Part shown: positions 63,363 to 64,000 of the stretch, one piece after another
How the letters are laid out: every line of letters starts with the position of its first letter
Position numbering within the stretch: the stretch's first letter is position 1
Origin: Planctomycetota bacterium
Lineage (GTDB): Bacteria; Planctomycetota; UBA1135; GCA-002686595
Direction of reading: 5' to 3'
DNA length: 64,000 bases
Assembly (NCBI GenBank): GCA_016795325.1
Contig: JAEUHY010000029.1
Coordinates: 1 to 64,000, forward strand
Position numbers and translations under genes: made by a program
Notes under the pieces: model-generated
Seen by the model: only the letters and a program-made list of their open reading frames with translations
Told to the model about the DNA's origin: nothing
Databases searched by the model: none

Positions 63363-64000
63363 ATGGCGCTCGAACGCTGGCTGATCGCTGCGCTGCTGTG
63401 GAGTCTGGTCGGCTTCGGCCTGGTGCTGTGCCGGCGCCGCTCGCCGCTCTATCTGCCGACGCTCGCGCTGCTCGGCACAGGATTGGTCGGCGCGTTCTAT
63501 CCGCTCGCGACGACGCTCATCGATCCCTTGAGCTGGCGCAACATCTCGCACCTGAGCGACGAACTCCTGGCGCGCACGCAAATCGAGTACATCGCCTTCG
63601 CGCTCGGGCTGCTCGCCGCGTTGTGGATCGCGCTGCAGTCGCGTTGGCTGGAACCCGCCCAGGCCGTGCGCGCCGAGAGCAACGTCGCAGCGCGCGACTT
63701 CGTGATTGCGTCGACGCTCGTCGGCGTCGGTCTGTCGCTCTACGCGGTGTACGTGCAACGCGTAGGCCTCAGCGCGCTCAGCGACCGCGAGGACTACGCG
63801 CTGAAGTACCTCATGGGCCAAGGCCTGGGCCCGCTGCAATTCGGCCTGTGGATGGCAATCGCCGGTTGCCTGTGGGCCGAAGGTTCGGCGCTCTCGCGCA
63901 ACCTCAAGAACCTCTTCGCGCCCTTCGCCTTGGCGATCGCGCTCTGGTCGATCGCCGTGATCTCCGTGCGCACCAACTTCGCGATCCTGCTGCTCGGATA
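63363..64000 (+). CDS. Polytopic membrane protein, Wzy/O-antigen-polymerase-like (cut by window end)
   Basis: An open frame of at least 212 codons with no stop before the window ends. It starts MALERWLIAALLWSLVGFGL and contains at least five hydrophobic helices, a loop DPLSWRNISHLSDELLARTQ and RVGLSALSDREDYALKYLMG, a pattern seen in O-antigen polymerase-like proteins. The ATG is 2 nt after the flippase stop, so the genes are co-transcribed, which supports a polymerase or ligase of the same polysaccharide pathway. Identity is provisional because the C-terminal half is missing. Confidence 0.65.
   Translation, partial: MALERWLIAALLWSLVGFGLVLCRRRSPLYLPTLALLGTGLVGAFYPLATTLIDPLSWRNISHLSDELLARTQIEYIAFALGLLAALWIALQSRWLEPAQAVRAESNVAARDFVIASTLVGVGLSLYAVYVQRVGLSALSDREDYALKYLMGQGLGPLQFGLWMAIAGCLWAEGSALSRNLKNLFAPFALAIALWSIAVISVRTNFAILLLG

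Overview
This is a very GC-rich (about 70 % by eye), densely coded chromosomal window of about 50 protein genes with no rRNA, tRNA, CRISPR array or transposase that I can see. A Planctomycetota-like bacterium is my best guess. The grounds are a secreted HEAT-repeat/VWA protein, giant exported carboxypeptidase-regulatory-like proteins, a TIR-SUMF1 fusion, a Tat-signal TIM-barrel protein and a lone pseudopilin, beside an outer-membrane (TonB receptor, heptosyltransferase) gene set. No marker gene proves this; Myxococcota or another GC-rich Gram-negative phylum is possible. Region 1 (1-12009) is the most coherent system. A nine-gene minus-strand operon starts with a CarH/LitR-type MerR regulator that keeps the adenosylcobalamin-binding residues. 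It continues through DUF523-DUF1722, DUF1295, a SAM methyltransferase, a fatty-acid desaturase, an FAD amine-oxidase-like protein, DUF1365, a CFA-synthase-family protein and DUF2878, mostly with 1-4 nt stop/start overlaps. Divergently transcribed are a TIGR01777 epimerase-SRPBCC fusion and then a class II photolyase; both of these upstream regions contain the same CCAGTCACAA block. I read this as a light/B12-controlled photo-oxidative-stress regulon that repairs DNA and remodels membrane acyl chains. Region 2 (12006-22870) holds a GT39-like glycosyltransferase, DUF2071, a MacA/MacB-like exporter (adaptor, ATPase, two separate permeases), a SIR2-domain protein and a glycosyltransferase-TPR fusion translationally coupled to it. 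Region 3 (22871-29686) has a non-coding low-complexity tract followed by three tandem paralogues of an exported beta-sandwich-repeat protein. Region 4 (29688-41569) contains a YciI-like lipoprotein, TerC, a methyltransferase, a UPF0104 membrane protein, the HEAT/VWA protein, a GT2, a pseudopilin, MutY, a YciB-like protein and a TIR-SUMF1 protein. Region 5 (41570-53309) begins with an apparently non-coding but strongly structured stretch ending in a canonical terminator on the minus strand. It is followed by a sugar-isomerase-like protein, two lipoproteins, a transmembrane pseudokinase with coiled coil, a heptosyltransferase, an ADP-forming acyl-CoA synthetase with its own terminator, and a TonB receptor. 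Region 6 (53559-58405) is a lipoprotein glutathione peroxidase, a small unknown and two interleaved ABC-2 ATPase/permease pairs. Region 7 (58406-64000) is an exported unknown and the edge of an exopolysaccharide cluster (priming sugar transferase, Wzx-like flippase, truncated polymerase-like protein). Two copies of a structured element of about 165 bp bounded by CTAGTG...CACTAG lie in opposite orientation at 1-143 and 60745-60909. Each supplies the TAG stop codon of the gene(s) next to it; this is the clearest repeat in the window and may be an undescribed miniature element.
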